DNA from: G963665495 sp963667575
GTDB taxonomy: Bacteria > Desulfobacterota > Desulfovibrionia > Desulfovibrionales > Desulfovibrionaceae
Assembly (NCBI GenBank): GCA_963667575.2
Contig: CAXXHY010000042.1
Coordinates: 1 to 64,000, forward strand
Length of the DNA stretch: 64,000 bases
Direction: 5' to 3'
The notes under the pieces are model-generated. The model was not told where the DNA came from. It ran no database searches and worked only from the letters and a program-made list of their open reading frames with translations. The position numbers were made by a program, and so were the translations under genes. Positions 55,301 through 64,000 of the stretch are shown here, piece by piece. How positions within the stretch are numbered: position 1 is the first letter of the stretch; the number at the start of each line of letters is the position of its first letter.

Positions 55301-57498
55301 CTCCCGGCGTTGAGGTTGTCTACAATCAGAAACAGCCGCAGATCCTTGTCTTTGGGCGAAAGTGAGTCCAGAAGCGCCTTGCCCAGGGCAAGATGCGCGG
55401 ATGGTAGTTCCGGCTGGGGAATGGTCGAATAAGCGGCCAGTTGAATGCGGTCATGGGAAAAACGCAAGCGGGGTGAGTCCTCTCCTGTCTGCTCGGGCAG
55501 ATTCGCTGCCGGGGCGCACTCCTCATGAGTAAGGAATCCGCGCTCCAGAGCCTCGTTGAGGATGGCAGGCAGTTCCTGCTCCGTATGTCCGGAAATCAGG
55601 GAAAGGGTCGCCAAGTCCCAGGAAATTCCCAACAGTGAGGCTTTTGCCAGAAGTTCCAGCGTACGGGCTCCCAGGGTCTGCAGTTCGTCTCCCAGCAGGT
55701 CGGCGACGTTTTCAGTGATGCCCATGTCGCGTATTCCGGCCAGATCGATCTGCCATCTCTGGAATTGCGCGTCGAACCGGGTCAGGCCAGTATCATAGCA
55801 ATGCCGCAGAATACGCAGAATGAAAAAGGGATTGCCGTAGGTCTGCCGGTGTACAAGGGCGCTTAGTTGCGTCAGATTTTCATCGTAATCCCCGAAAAAT
55901 GTTTGCAGCAATTCTTGCGTATCCTGTGGGGAAAGAGGATCGAGTGCAATCTGTCTGCATGGAAAGTTGCGTTGATCCAGGGAGGAGAGAAAAATACCCA
56001 GCAGCGGTGCGCTGTCTACCTCGTTGCTTCGATAGGCTCCGACTACCAGCAGGTGTTTGCTTTCGGTATCTTGCAACAGTGATTGCAGCAATTTCATGCT
56101 CGATACGTCGATCCACTGCAAGTCATCCAGAAACAGCACCAGGGGATGTTTTTCCGAACTCAATGCCCTGATGAATTTGAGGAAAAAATAAGTGAAGCGG
56201 CTTTGCGCATCCAAAGGGCCCAGGGAGGGCACCGGAGGCTGAGGCCCGAGTATCAGATCCAGTTCCGGAATGATTTCCAGCAGAACCTGACCGCCCAGTC
56301 CCACAGCCCGTTGAATTTTGTTTCTCCAGGTTTCCAGTTCGTCCTGGGGGGTGCCGGCAAGTGCCCTGAGCAGTTGGCCAAAGGCTTCGGCAAGAGCGCT
56401 GTATGGAATCTTTGCTGTAAGCTGGTCGAATTTGCCCTCTATAAAGAAGCCGCCCCGCCCGGCAACCGGAAGCGCAAGTTCTCTGATGAGGGTTGTTTTT
56501 CCCACTCCGGAATATCCGGACACCAGCACCAGCTCCAGGGCGCCTGCCGCCGTACGTTCGAAGGCTGCTTCCAGGCTTCGCAGTTCCTTTTGTCGTCCCT
56601 GCATAATATTGGGAAGCCGGAAATGTTCGTAAATGTCCCTGGTGCCCAGTTGAAAATCCGCAATTTTCCCCTGATTCTCCAGCCGTTGGAGGCATTCCAG
56701 CAGGTCCGCGTAAATGCCGTAGGCGCTTTGGTAGCGCTGTTCGGGGTTTTTGGACAACAGGCAGAGCACCAGCCTGGACAGAACCTTGGGAATGGCGGGG
56801 TTGAGTTTTTCAGGCGGTTCCGGCCGGGAGGCTACGTGCTGGTGGATCAACTGCAGGGGATCGTCGGAGATGAAGGGCAGCCGTCCGGTGAGCAATTCGT
56901 AAAAGGTGACTCCCAGGGCGTAAAAATCCGTACGCCAGTCCGGTGCGTTACAGGTCTTGCCTGTCTGTTCCGGAGAAAGATGCGTAATGTGTCCTTCCAG
57001 CTGGGGGTGCGCATGCTGCGGCGCCATCTGGGTGAATTCCTGCGCAATGCCGAAGTCGATCAGTTTTATCAGTTTGCTCTGCGGATGCCAGAGAATGTTG
57101 GATGTGGTGATGTCCTTGTGTGCTATGCCCGCGCCATGAACGGTTATCAGGGCCTGGGCAAGCTGTACGGCCATAGTCAGAAATTCCGGAAGTTCAGGCC
57201 GCCGGCTGGCAAAGTGCTGTTTGAGGGAAATACCCTGGCTGTCTTCCAGGACAAGGAAGCAGAGCGCTCCCTGAGAAACGAGTTCCAGGACTTTGGGAAC
57301 ATGCTCGGAGTGCACCCGGGAGAGCAGAACAAACTCCTGCCGCAATTTTTTCAGATCTTTCGGGGAAGGAAATCGACGGGCAGGGCTCTTCAGAATTACA
57401 GGCAACCCGTCTCTTTTTCGTCGAGCACGGGAAATGTGATAATTTTGCCCCAGGTATAGCTGGGTTACTTTCTCATATCCTTCAAACGTACGCATCAT
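52323..57498 (-). CDS. Giant Ser/Thr kinase-AAA ATPase-GAF-histidine kinase (one-base frameshift)
   Basis: About 1724 aa once corrected. Residues 1-270 are a protein kinase (IAHKDITTSNILWHP catalytic loop with HKD, IDFGIAQEF). An AAA/STAND ATPase follows with Walker A GYSGVGKTTLI, Walker B FLDDLQWID. The middle is a helical TPR-like region of about 600 residues; near 1350 begins a GAF domain. The end is a HisKA_3 histidine kinase with phosphoacceptor in RISRELHDTVAQNI and ATPase GLQGMEERANLLGG. The break at 53900-53901 is one extra C on the plus strand; removing it joins ARAEMARHEG. Partner of the adjacent NarL-type regulator. The signal is unknown; family members sense internal state. Confidence 0.92.
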
Positions 57499-58106
57499 AT
57501 CTGCTGAACAGGCTACTGTTAAACAAAAAATATACGTGCAGCTCGTATGTTATAGTGCCAAAATGAGAGCAAGATAACAGTCGAGTGCAATCACAAAGTT
57601 TTTGAAAGGCTATGTGTTAGACTGATAATAGGAGTACAGTAAACAGGTGTTTTTGTAAAAAGCTAAAATAATATATTTATGAAGTTATTTAAGATTTCAA
57701 TAATAAATAGATTTCAGTTGGAATTGCTCGGAAATAAGTTTTTACGATTTTCTGACAGCCCGTGGGCTATGCATAATGTTCGCAGCAGATGAAAAGCACA
57801 CCGCAACGGCATCTCAGCACCATGCCCTGTTTTTTGGGTAAGGTGCCTATGGCAAAAGAGATTGTTTGCTGCTAAATCTATATTTTATATCTGTGAAAAA
57901 TATACGACAATGCCAACATATTTGGGGGAAGGATATTGCGGCCGACCCGGAGCAGAATCGTCCGCAGTTTTGAGGCAGGTGTGCAGTTGTAGTTGCCCCA
58001 GGAACAGGGGAGACGCCGGCAATCGCGGATTTTTTCAGGGGAAAGTATCCGCGATTGCCGCGTCCGGTTGTTTCGAAGTACGGATGTCTGTTAATCCGAG
58101 ATTTTT
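57499..58106. other. Gene-free intergenic region with a hairpin
   Basis: About 600 bp between the kinase start (leftward) and the polysaccharide operon end. AT-rich in its first half, with the kinase promoter presumably near 57500-57700. GCAATCGCGGA / TCCGCGATTGC at about 58018-58057 is a perfect 11-bp inverted repeat with an 18-nt loop. A 60-codon ORF at 57862 has no ribosome site and I reject it. Confidence 0.4.
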
Positions 58107-58147
58107 AGTGAAACTGCCCGGATCCTGATGGGATTCGGGCAGTTTTA
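58107..58147 (-). terminator. Terminator of the polysaccharide operon
   Basis: AAACTGCCCG / CGGGCAGTTT with an inner GATCC / GGGAT, followed leftward by T-rich sequence. It lies about 30 bp behind the GH8 stop. Confidence 0.8.
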
Positions 58148-58174
58148 TTTTGACGGGGAGTTTTCCGAAGAACT

Positions 58175-59314
58175 TCAGTGGATGTCCTGCAACGCAGGGG
58201 TACGCTGGTTGATGAAGCCGTCCGCTGCGGCCAGTCCGAACCAGATCCAATTGAGGTCATAGTACCGGTCGCGGTTCGAGAGTATGGACGTCAGACGGCG
58301 CTGCGAAAGCTTGTCTTTGTGGATGGCCTCGGCCAGGGGCGGCTGGAACTGCTGCAGCGCGGGCAGGATTGCGCCGTAAAAGCTCAGAGATTCCACATCG
58401 CTTTGGCTCTGCCCCGACAGCGTATACCGTGCGTAGAGTTTTCCGTCCCTGGCAATGAGTCTGGCCAGTGCGTGCGTACGGGCCGGGTCGGCACAGGCGG
58501 TGGGGTTGGACAAAAGCCTGCAGTCCAGGGCCACCCGCCAATAGGTGCGCACCGCGTCATAGGAAAAATCGCTGTCCAGTCCGGCCTTCTCCCGGATGGG
58601 CGCGAGATTGCCCTGGGGGTCGATAATCGCGAAATCAGGCGGCAGGCCCGAGGGAGAAATGGCGGGTATGCGGGAGAGCATCTCGTACCCCGCGGTCCGG
58701 GCCTGTTCCCAGGCGCCGTCAGGGTCGAGCCGGGCAAAATAGGCGTAGGCATAGGGGGCAAAGTAGGAAACGTTGATGATGCGTTCGTCCACCGCCCAAT
58801 TGCCGGCCGAGGGCAGCCAGCCTTTGGCAAGGGCGATGCCCGTGTGCAGGCGGATGGCCTTGACAAGCTCCCTGGCACGGTCCAGGTACGCGCTGTCCTT
58901 AAAGGCGGCGGCCGCGATGATCAGCGCAAAGGCAATGTCCTGGTCCGCGTCCGTGGCCGTATTGACGTCGAGAATTTTTCCGCCCTGGTCCGGGCTCCAG
59001 CGCCAGGAATACATGCCGTCGTCGCGGCGCAGTGTCTTTTCGGTCCAGTCCAGAACCGTGTCGAAGCATTGGCGGTCGCGCATCCAGGCCGCGCGCAGCA
59101 GCGCGTACGACTGCCCCTCGCTGGTGACTTCCTTGCGATGTTCGTCCCAGACATAGCCTTGCGGCAGGATGAAAACGCGCTTGTAGTCCTGCCAGGCCTT
59201 GTCCAGAAAATCCACAGTGCTGCCGGACTGGGGAGCCGGGCAGCCGCACAGGAGCAGAACGCAGAACAGCAAAAGGGGCAAACAACAGCGTGGAAAACGT
59301 ATTCCGCCTGTCAT
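58175..59314 (-). CDS. Glycoside hydrolase family 8 lipoprotein (BcsZ-like)
   Basis: A 379-aa secreted hydrolase. The signal peptide ends in a lipobox (LLLCGC). The catalytic proton donor is in EVTSEGQSYALL and the second acid region in TATDADQDIA, as in GH8 endoglucanases such as BcsZ. Its start overlaps the barrel gene's stop (TGATG). It probably trims the polymer made by this operon. Confidence 0.9.
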   Translation of the reverse strand: MTGGIRFPRCCLPLLLFCVLLLCGCPAPQSGSTVDFLDKAWQDYKRVFILPQGYVWDEHRKEVTSEGQSYALLRAAWMRDRQCFDTVLDWTEKTLRRDDGMYSWRWSPDQGGKILDVNTATDADQDIAFALIIAAAAFKDSAYLDRARELVKAIRLHTGIALAKGWLPSAGNWAVDERIINVSYFAPYAYAYFARLDPDGAWEQARTAGYEMLSRIPAISPSGLPPDFAIIDPQGNLAPIREKAGLDSDFSYDAVRTYWRVALDCRLLSNPTACADPARTHALARLIARDGKLYARYTLSGQSQSDVESLSFYGAILPALQQFQPPLAEAIHKDKLSQRRLTSILSNRDRYYDLNWIWFGLAAADGFINQRTPALQDIH

Positions 59315-60534
59315 CAGAAAAAATACCGAAAGAAAAAGGTGCTGCGCAACAGCCAGTAGCCGTCGGAATCCTTGTAGCCGAATCCGCCGATGCCCACCCG
59401 GAAGGAATCGGCCTTGTACGTGAGGTTGACCAGCCCGTTGATGCCGGTGGCTGTTTCGCCGTTCTTGGTGTCGTCATCCGTCCAGAGCAGCTGCGGGTTC
59501 ACTTCCAGCTCCAGTTCAAAGGGGTCGAGTTCCTGGATGGTGTGGAGCGCGAGCCCCAGGGTGCTGTGCATTTCCGGGGTAAAATAGCCGGGTTTTTCCT
59601 TTTCCGTGGTCTCGGTGTAGAAATTGGGACGAATTACCGTCCAGTGCTTTTCCCTGCTGCGGAGTACGGGTATCTGGTAGTGGGTGTAGCCCCAGGCGCG
59701 CAGGTTGCCGTCCTCAAAGCTGTCCAGGCCGCCTTCCAGACGGAACTGGTGCTCCGGAAACGTCACGATGTCCATGAACCCGCGGGCCTTGTCTATGGCC
59801 ATGTCGGCATGCAGTCGCGTCATGTCCGAGACGCGGTTGAAAAGCCGCGCATCGTAGATGTTATGTTCGCTCCAGATGCTTTCGCGTCTGCCTTCCAGCC
59901 CGGCTTCCGAACCATTTTCAAAGATGTATTTGCCGCCGAGTCTGCCGCCCAGCAGATAGCTCCGGTACATGTCGGTACGCAGGTACGTCGCATTCGGGCT
60001 GCTGGGAGGAAAGGGGGTGTTGCGGATGAACTCGGGGTCGTTGTTCTGCGTATCGTACTGCTCGTAGAGCGCCGCTGCCCAGAGCACTATCTGGGGGGTG
60101 AGAAAGAAGTTTTCCGCAGAGGCTTCCACGGCCGTACGCCAGAGGTCGGTCTTGGGGCGCGAGGCTGTTTCCTTCTGGTGGATATGCCCGGTCATGACCT
60201 GGATGTGCAGATCGAATTTTTTGGCAGGAACCGCGGTAAAGAATCCGCCGCCGTTGACAATGGTGATTTTGTTCTGATCCGAAAAGGCGGAGGCGAACAC
60301 CCCGGCGGAAGCGCGCGTCTTTTTCCGCAGCTCTTTTTCCGCCTTGTCCACCTCGGCCAGAAATCCGTCACCAGGCAGCAGTTCCCGGCTGTCCTCCGCG
60401 GCTTGGGGCGTTTCCACTGCAGGGGCTTGGGGTTCTTCCCCGGCCGCAAAAGCCCCCAGGGGCAAGCACAGCAACACGAGCAGGATGCAGCAGGCGGCCC
60501 GGAAAGCGCCGCGATATGGCCAGGCGTTGCCCAT
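59314..60534 (-). CDS. Outer-membrane beta-barrel protein of polysaccharide export
   Basis: A 406-aa exported protein from ATG 60534 (ATGGAGCGATA upstream); ATG 60555 is the alternative. Signal peptide MGNAWPYRGAFRAACCILL...GAFA. After a linker the rest alternates polar and hydrophobic residues with aromatic ends (TGHIHQKETAS, LGGRLGGKYIF, HWTVIRPNFYTE), ending in FRYFF with a final Phe, a barrel signature. Likely the pore for the polymer. It lies between the TPR protein and GH8 genes. Confidence 0.8.
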   Translation of the reverse strand: MGNAWPYRGAFRAACCILLVLLCLPLGAFAAGEEPQAPAVETPQAAEDSRELLPGDGFLAEVDKAEKELRKKTRASAGVFASAFSDQNKITIVNGGGFFTAVPAKKFDLHIQVMTGHIHQKETASRPKTDLWRTAVEASAENFFLTPQIVLWAAALYEQYDTQNNDPEFIRNTPFPPSSPNATYLRTDMYRSYLLGGRLGGKYIFENGSEAGLEGRRESIWSEHNIYDARLFNRVSDMTRLHADMAIDKARGFMDIVTFPEHQFRLEGGLDSFEDGNLRAWGYTHYQIPVLRSREKHWTVIRPNFYTETTEKEKPGYFTPEMHSTLGLALHTIQELDPFELELEVNPQLLWTDDDTKNGETATGINGLVNLTYKADSFRVGIGGFGYKDSDGYWLLRSTFFFRYFF

Positions 60535-60572
60535 TATCGCTCCATGAATTTCCATTGCGGATTCTTCCCGGC

Positions 60573-63500
60573 TCACAGACTGGGGGACGGGCGTCCGCTT
60601 TTGTTGAACCGCTTTGCCTGGGCAAAGCTTTCCTCGGCCCTGGCGTAGTCTCCGCGCTGGGTGGCGGCCACGCCGCGCCACAGCCAGAGATTGCCCGGAT
60701 CGTCCGCGCCTTCGCGCAGCAGATCGTCGAAAATGCGAAAGGCCTGCAGATGTCTGTTTCTGGCCATGGCCACATAGCCCAGCCACTCTTTGGCCTTAGG
60801 ATGAGCCATAATTGTTTTTATATGCTGCTGCAACAGGTTGTCGGCTTGTAGTGACTTGCCCTGCAGATGCAGTGCCTGAACCTGCGCCAGAATGGCTTTC
60901 CAGTTGGACGGATCCGTCGCCACAGCCTTGTCGGCCCAGCGCTCGGCGGCGGCAAAGTGCTTTGCCGCCAGGTTGGCCTGCGCCAGCTCCAGTTCCAGCC
61001 CCTTTGGTCCGCGCTGCTGCAAAGCCTGGTTGTACAGCGCGAGTCCGCGCGCGTATTTCCCCGCCTTGATCATGAACCGCGCCGCCTCCAGCAGCATCTC
61101 GGCGGAAGGCTTGCCGTCGGACAGAAAGCGTTCGTAGGCCTGGGCCGCCTGCTGTCTGTCTCCGCTGCGATCCGCGGCCCGGGCGATTTTCAGAAAGATT
61201 CCCTGCGTTCGGTCTGTTTCCGGAATTTCCAGGTAGGGCGCGTAAGGCATCGCCGGCGCGTCCGGCATCCAGGCGCAGATCGCCCAGGGCCTCCAGTCCG
61301 TCGCGGCTCCGCAGATCGCCTGTTTTGTGGAGCGCCTCATACAGGGCCAGAGCCCGGGCGTTTTCTCCCAACAGCCGCAACTGTCCGGCCAGCCAGAGCT
61401 GCTGCGTGGCCGTGAGCTTCCGGATACGCTGCAGGCGCTCCAGAGCGGCCACGGCCCGGGCGGGCTTTTTGTCGGCCATGGCTGCCCGTGCCTGCAGCTC
61501 GAGGAGCTGCGGGTCCTTGGATTTGTCGGGATTCAAAGCAGCGAGCGTACGAAGCGCCTCGGCTCCCTGTCCGGATTCCAGCTCGCTTTCCGCCAGGTCC
61601 AGGACCGCCAGGTAACGTTCATTGCCCGGCAGTTTCATGGCCAGGGCCCGGCGAAACCAGGTCTGGGCTGTGGCGTATTCCTTTTTCCACTTGTAAAGGC
61701 GCGCGATGCGCAGGGTCAGCCCGGCATCGGGAGCTTGGACTCTGGCCAGGCGCAACAGCAGGTCCAGTGCGGCGCCGTAGCGGCTTTGGGCTTCGTAAAT
61801 GGTGGCAAGACCTTGCAAAGCGTCCGCGTCATCGGGGCTGGTCTTCAGAATCTGCTTGTAGATCCGGATCGCTTCCTTTGTCTGGCCCGAGCGCTGCAAC
61901 AGGGCGGCCAGCCTCGTACTGCCTCCCTGGTCCGCGGGTGCGAGCGCGAGATATTGTCGCAGAGCCTCGGCGGCCTCGCCTGGCTTTTTCAGCGCGTCAA
62001 AAGCGGCTGCCAGGTTCTGCCAGACCTCCGGATCCTTTGGGGCGGTCCGGGAAAGTTGTTGCAGCAGTGGCACGGCTTCGGCAAAGCGTTTGGACAGAAA
62101 AGCCGCTTCGGCCTTGAGGCGGAGCAGCTCGGGATCCGTGTCGGGCATGGCAGCCAGCAACTGATAGGCCTCGTCGTAGCGCTTCTCCCGCATCAGCAGC
62201 CAGACATAGCGTACGCGTGTTTCCTCGGACGCCTTGCCGGAGGCGATGAGTTCCGCGTATTGGTCCGCGGCTTTGTCCAGGCTCCCGGCGCCTTGGCCCC
62301 CCTTGTCCAGCGCATAGGCCAGGTTCTCGCGCAGCTGCGCGTTCTGGGGATGCAGCGCAACAAGCTCTTCGTACAGCCGCGCCGCATCGTCGTACTGCTT
62401 CAGCTGCAGCGCCAGCTCGGCCCGTGCCTCGAGGTTCGCGGGCGTTGGCGCTTCGGTGAAAAGTTTGTAGGCCTCTTCCAACTGCTTGAGGGCCCGCAAA
62501 GCCACTGCCAGCTGGTTCTTTATCTCCGGATCGTTCGGATGGATCTTGGCCAGCTCCTTGTAGAGTTCGGCCGCTTCGTCAAAGCGCTGGAGTTCCATGG
62601 CCAGCTGCGCGCGTTCGTCCAGGTTCTCGGGCGTGGGCGCTTCCTTGAACAGTTCGTAGGCCTGCTTGCGCTGCTTGAGGGCCCGCAAAGCCACTGCCAG
62701 CTGGTTCTTTATCTCCGGATCGTCCGGATGGATCTTGGCCAGCTCCCTTGTAGAGTTCGGCCGCTTCGTCAAAGCGCTGGAGTTCCATGGCCAGCTGCGC
62801 GCGTTCGTCCAGGTTCTCGGGCGTTGGGGCTTCGGTGAAAAGATCGTAGGCCTGCTTGCGTTGCTTGAGGGCCCGCAAAAGCCACTGCCAGCTGGTTCTT
62901 TATCTCCGGATCGTCCGGATGGATCTTTGCCAGCTCCTTGTAGAGTTCGGCCGCTTCGTCAAAGCGCTGGAGTTCCATGGCCAGCTGCGCGCGTTCGTCC
63001 AGGTTCTCGGGCGTGGGCGCCTCGGCCAGGGCCTGGGCCGCTTCTTCCTTGCCGCCCAGGGCTCTGATGGCGATGGCGAATTTGTTTTTGAGTTCCGGAT
63101 CATCCGGGGTTTGGGCCAGCAGCGTACGGAACAGGGGGGCTGCTTCATTGAAGCGCCCCAGCTCCAGCGCCAGTTCGGCGCGCTGGCGCAGGTTGTCGGG
63201 CGTGGGATTGGCGGTGAGCAGGGCGTAGGCCTTTTCCAGCTTTTTCTGCTCACGCAGGGCGATGATCAGCTGTTCCCCTGGCCCATGGCACGTCCTTTTC
63301 CGGCGCGGAGTGCAGATAGCTTTCCAGGCTTTGTTCCGCCAGGGCAAAGTCCTTGGCGGCCATGGCCGATGCGGCGATCTGGCGCAACAGGTCAGTATTT
63401 TCCGGCGTGCGCGCGAGCAGGGACTGAAAGTCCGCAATGGCTTTTTTGTGCTGCCCGTACTGGGCCTGCAGCCTGGGCCCGGCGCAGCAGCAGTTCATTG

Positions 63501-63924
63501 GTGAGCGCTTTCGCCTCCAGGCTGTCCAGCGTATCCAGGGCTTCCTTGTCGCGATTTTGTTTCAGCAGCAGTTCCCCCAGCCCCAGGGCGGCTTCCGCAT
63601 TGTCCGGGACCAGCGCCAGAGCCCGCTTGTAGCTTTTCTCCGCGGTCGTTTCATCTCCGGATTTCAGTTCCAGAGAGCCCTGAAAGGTGAGGTAGCCCGG
63701 ATTGTCCGGATCACGTTCGAGGGCCTTGTCCATTTTGGCCTGGGCTTCCGGCAACTTGCCCTGTTCCGCAAGTTCGCGCGCGCGTCCTTGAAATAGCTGT
63801 AACCGTCTTTCCAGAATTCCGGGTGGTAATGGAGCAGGGTGCCCAGTGCGGCGGCAACCCAGATGATCAGTCCCAGGGCCAGCCAGAATGATCTTTTCTT
63901 GTCGGTTTTACTCCGCGTAGACAT
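60573..63924 (-). CDS. TPR-repeat scaffold of polysaccharide export (several frameshifts)
   Basis: About 1110 aa if the breaks are repaired. The start MSTRSKTDKKRSFWLALGLIIWVAAALGTLL is a single N-terminal membrane anchor. Behind it TPR units run to the end, including pairs such as ELYKELAKIHPDDPEIKNQLAVALRAL. The frame breaks at about 63780, 63480, 63280, 62878, 62746 and 61237; most are one surplus base in short homopolymers. It overlaps the upstream gene by 17 bp. It resembles the periplasmic TPR part of BcsC/PelB/PgaA exporters, with the barrel as a separate gene. Family assignment is inference. Confidence 0.8.
62530..63040 (-). repeat. Near-identical 189-bp tandem repeats within the TPR gene
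   Basis: The block coding for ELAKIHP...DERAQLAMELQRFDEA occurs at about 62581, 62771 and 62961 (measured 190 and 190 bp; true period 189 bp, 63 codons, plus one inserted base each). Copies are almost identical in DNA, which points to recent expansion or unequal exchange. Confidence 0.85.
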
Positions 63925-64000
63925 TTTCCGGATCCTCTTCAGGGGAAAATTCGCCGGGGGCGAGGGCGGACAACACCACCTGGGACATGGTCCAGATGGC
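63908..64000 (-). CDS. Partial membrane or synthase gene (C-terminus only)
   Basis: The last 30 residues of a gene that continues beyond the window end; stop TAA at 63908-63910. The visible end reads AIWTMSQVVLSALAPGEFSP, then EEDPENVYAE. The hydrophobic start and acidic end would suit the tail of a polymer synthase or membrane protein, but 30 residues do not identify it. Its stop overlaps the TPR gene start by 17 bp, so they are coupled. Confidence 0.6.
   Translation of the reverse strand, partial: AIWTMSQVVLSALAPGEFSPEEDPENVYAE

Noticed and set aside
57862..58128. An 88-codon ORF on the plus strand
   Set aside because: No ribosome site, covers an inverted repeat and terminator, and its composition changes abruptly. 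Not a convincing gene.
62530..63040. Regular repeats that could be mistaken for a CRISPR array
   Set aside because: The unit is 189 bp, coding and without short spacers. No Cas gene is present.
61327..63632. Long plus-strand frames across the TPR gene
   Set aside because: They mirror GC-rich TPR codons on the other strand and carry no recognisable motif; the minus-strand TPR signatures explain the sequence.

Overview
The window reads as chromosome of a sulfate-reducing deltaproteobacterium of the Desulfovibrionales (Desulfovibrio or a close relative). The indicators are a rubrerythrin / desulfoferrodoxin / rubredoxin / rubredoxin:oxygen oxidoreductase run, a DcrA-like chemoreceptor with a periplasmic c-type heme site (two copies), the siroheme-decarboxylase + hemL pair of the alternative heme pathway, bacterioferritin, a PglB/STT3 oligosaccharyltransferase and a PurS-PurL fusion. 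I see no rRNA, tRNA, CRISPR array, phage or intact insertion sequence.

Layout. 0-13.9 kb: a truncated membrane-fused spermidine-synthase-like gene, a membrane diguanylate cyclase, a tetraheme cytochrome c + heme-chemoreceptor operon, an HsdR_N-type protein, an MFS (UMF1) transporter, an orphan hybrid PAS histidine kinase and an unknown 303-aa protein. 14.2-16.1 kb: siroheme decarboxylase and hemL. 17-21 kb: a 1307-aa, extremely acidic Asp/Leu/Gly-repeat protein. 21.8-29 kb: nucleotide-sugar dehydrogenase, futalosine hydrolase (menaquinone), polyprenyl-diphosphate synthase, purL and a SSAT-like acetyltransferase; a small ORF here carries an in-frame TGA followed by a SECIS-like hairpin. 29.2-32.4 kb: a second cytochrome + heme-chemoreceptor operon and an Rrf2 regulator. 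32.7-40.2 kb: PgeF-like gene, 5-formyl-THF cyclo-ligase, a phosphoesterase, then glycosyltransferase, a WecA/CapD-N fusion and oligosaccharyltransferase, which look like an N-glycosylation locus. 40.4-51.6 kb: an oxygen-defence island (bacterioferritin, exported isochorismatase-like protein, two identical peroxiredoxins in tandem, a CstB-like MBL/rhodanese protein, a PerR/Fur regulator, then rubrerythrin, desulfoferrodoxin, rubredoxin, Roo), interrupted by gpmA and three small secreted Cys-rich proteins. 51.6-57.5 kb: a NarL-type regulator and a giant Ser/Thr kinase-AAA-GAF-histidine kinase. 58-64 kb: an exopolysaccharide export operon (partial membrane protein, TPR protein, outer-membrane barrel, GH8 hydrolase).

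Sequence quality is a main caveat. At least nine genes carry single-base indels, mostly one surplus base in a short homopolymer. Reversing each indel restores a family-typical length: the corrected cytochrome is exactly 157 aa, like its paralogue. Essential genes (purL, polyprenyl synthase) are hit, so I treat these as sequencing or assembly errors, not true pseudogenes. The roo gene is damaged much more densely. Coordinates for such genes span the whole reconstructed gene.

How the genes fit together: heme made by the siroheme route would supply the cytochromes and heme chemoreceptors that sense redox or oxygen; the island at 40-52 kb detoxifies peroxide, superoxide and oxygen under a PerR-like repressor; menaquinone and prenyl chains feed respiration; lipid-linked glycans made by the WecA-like enzyme and glycosyltransferase would feed the oligosaccharyltransferase.
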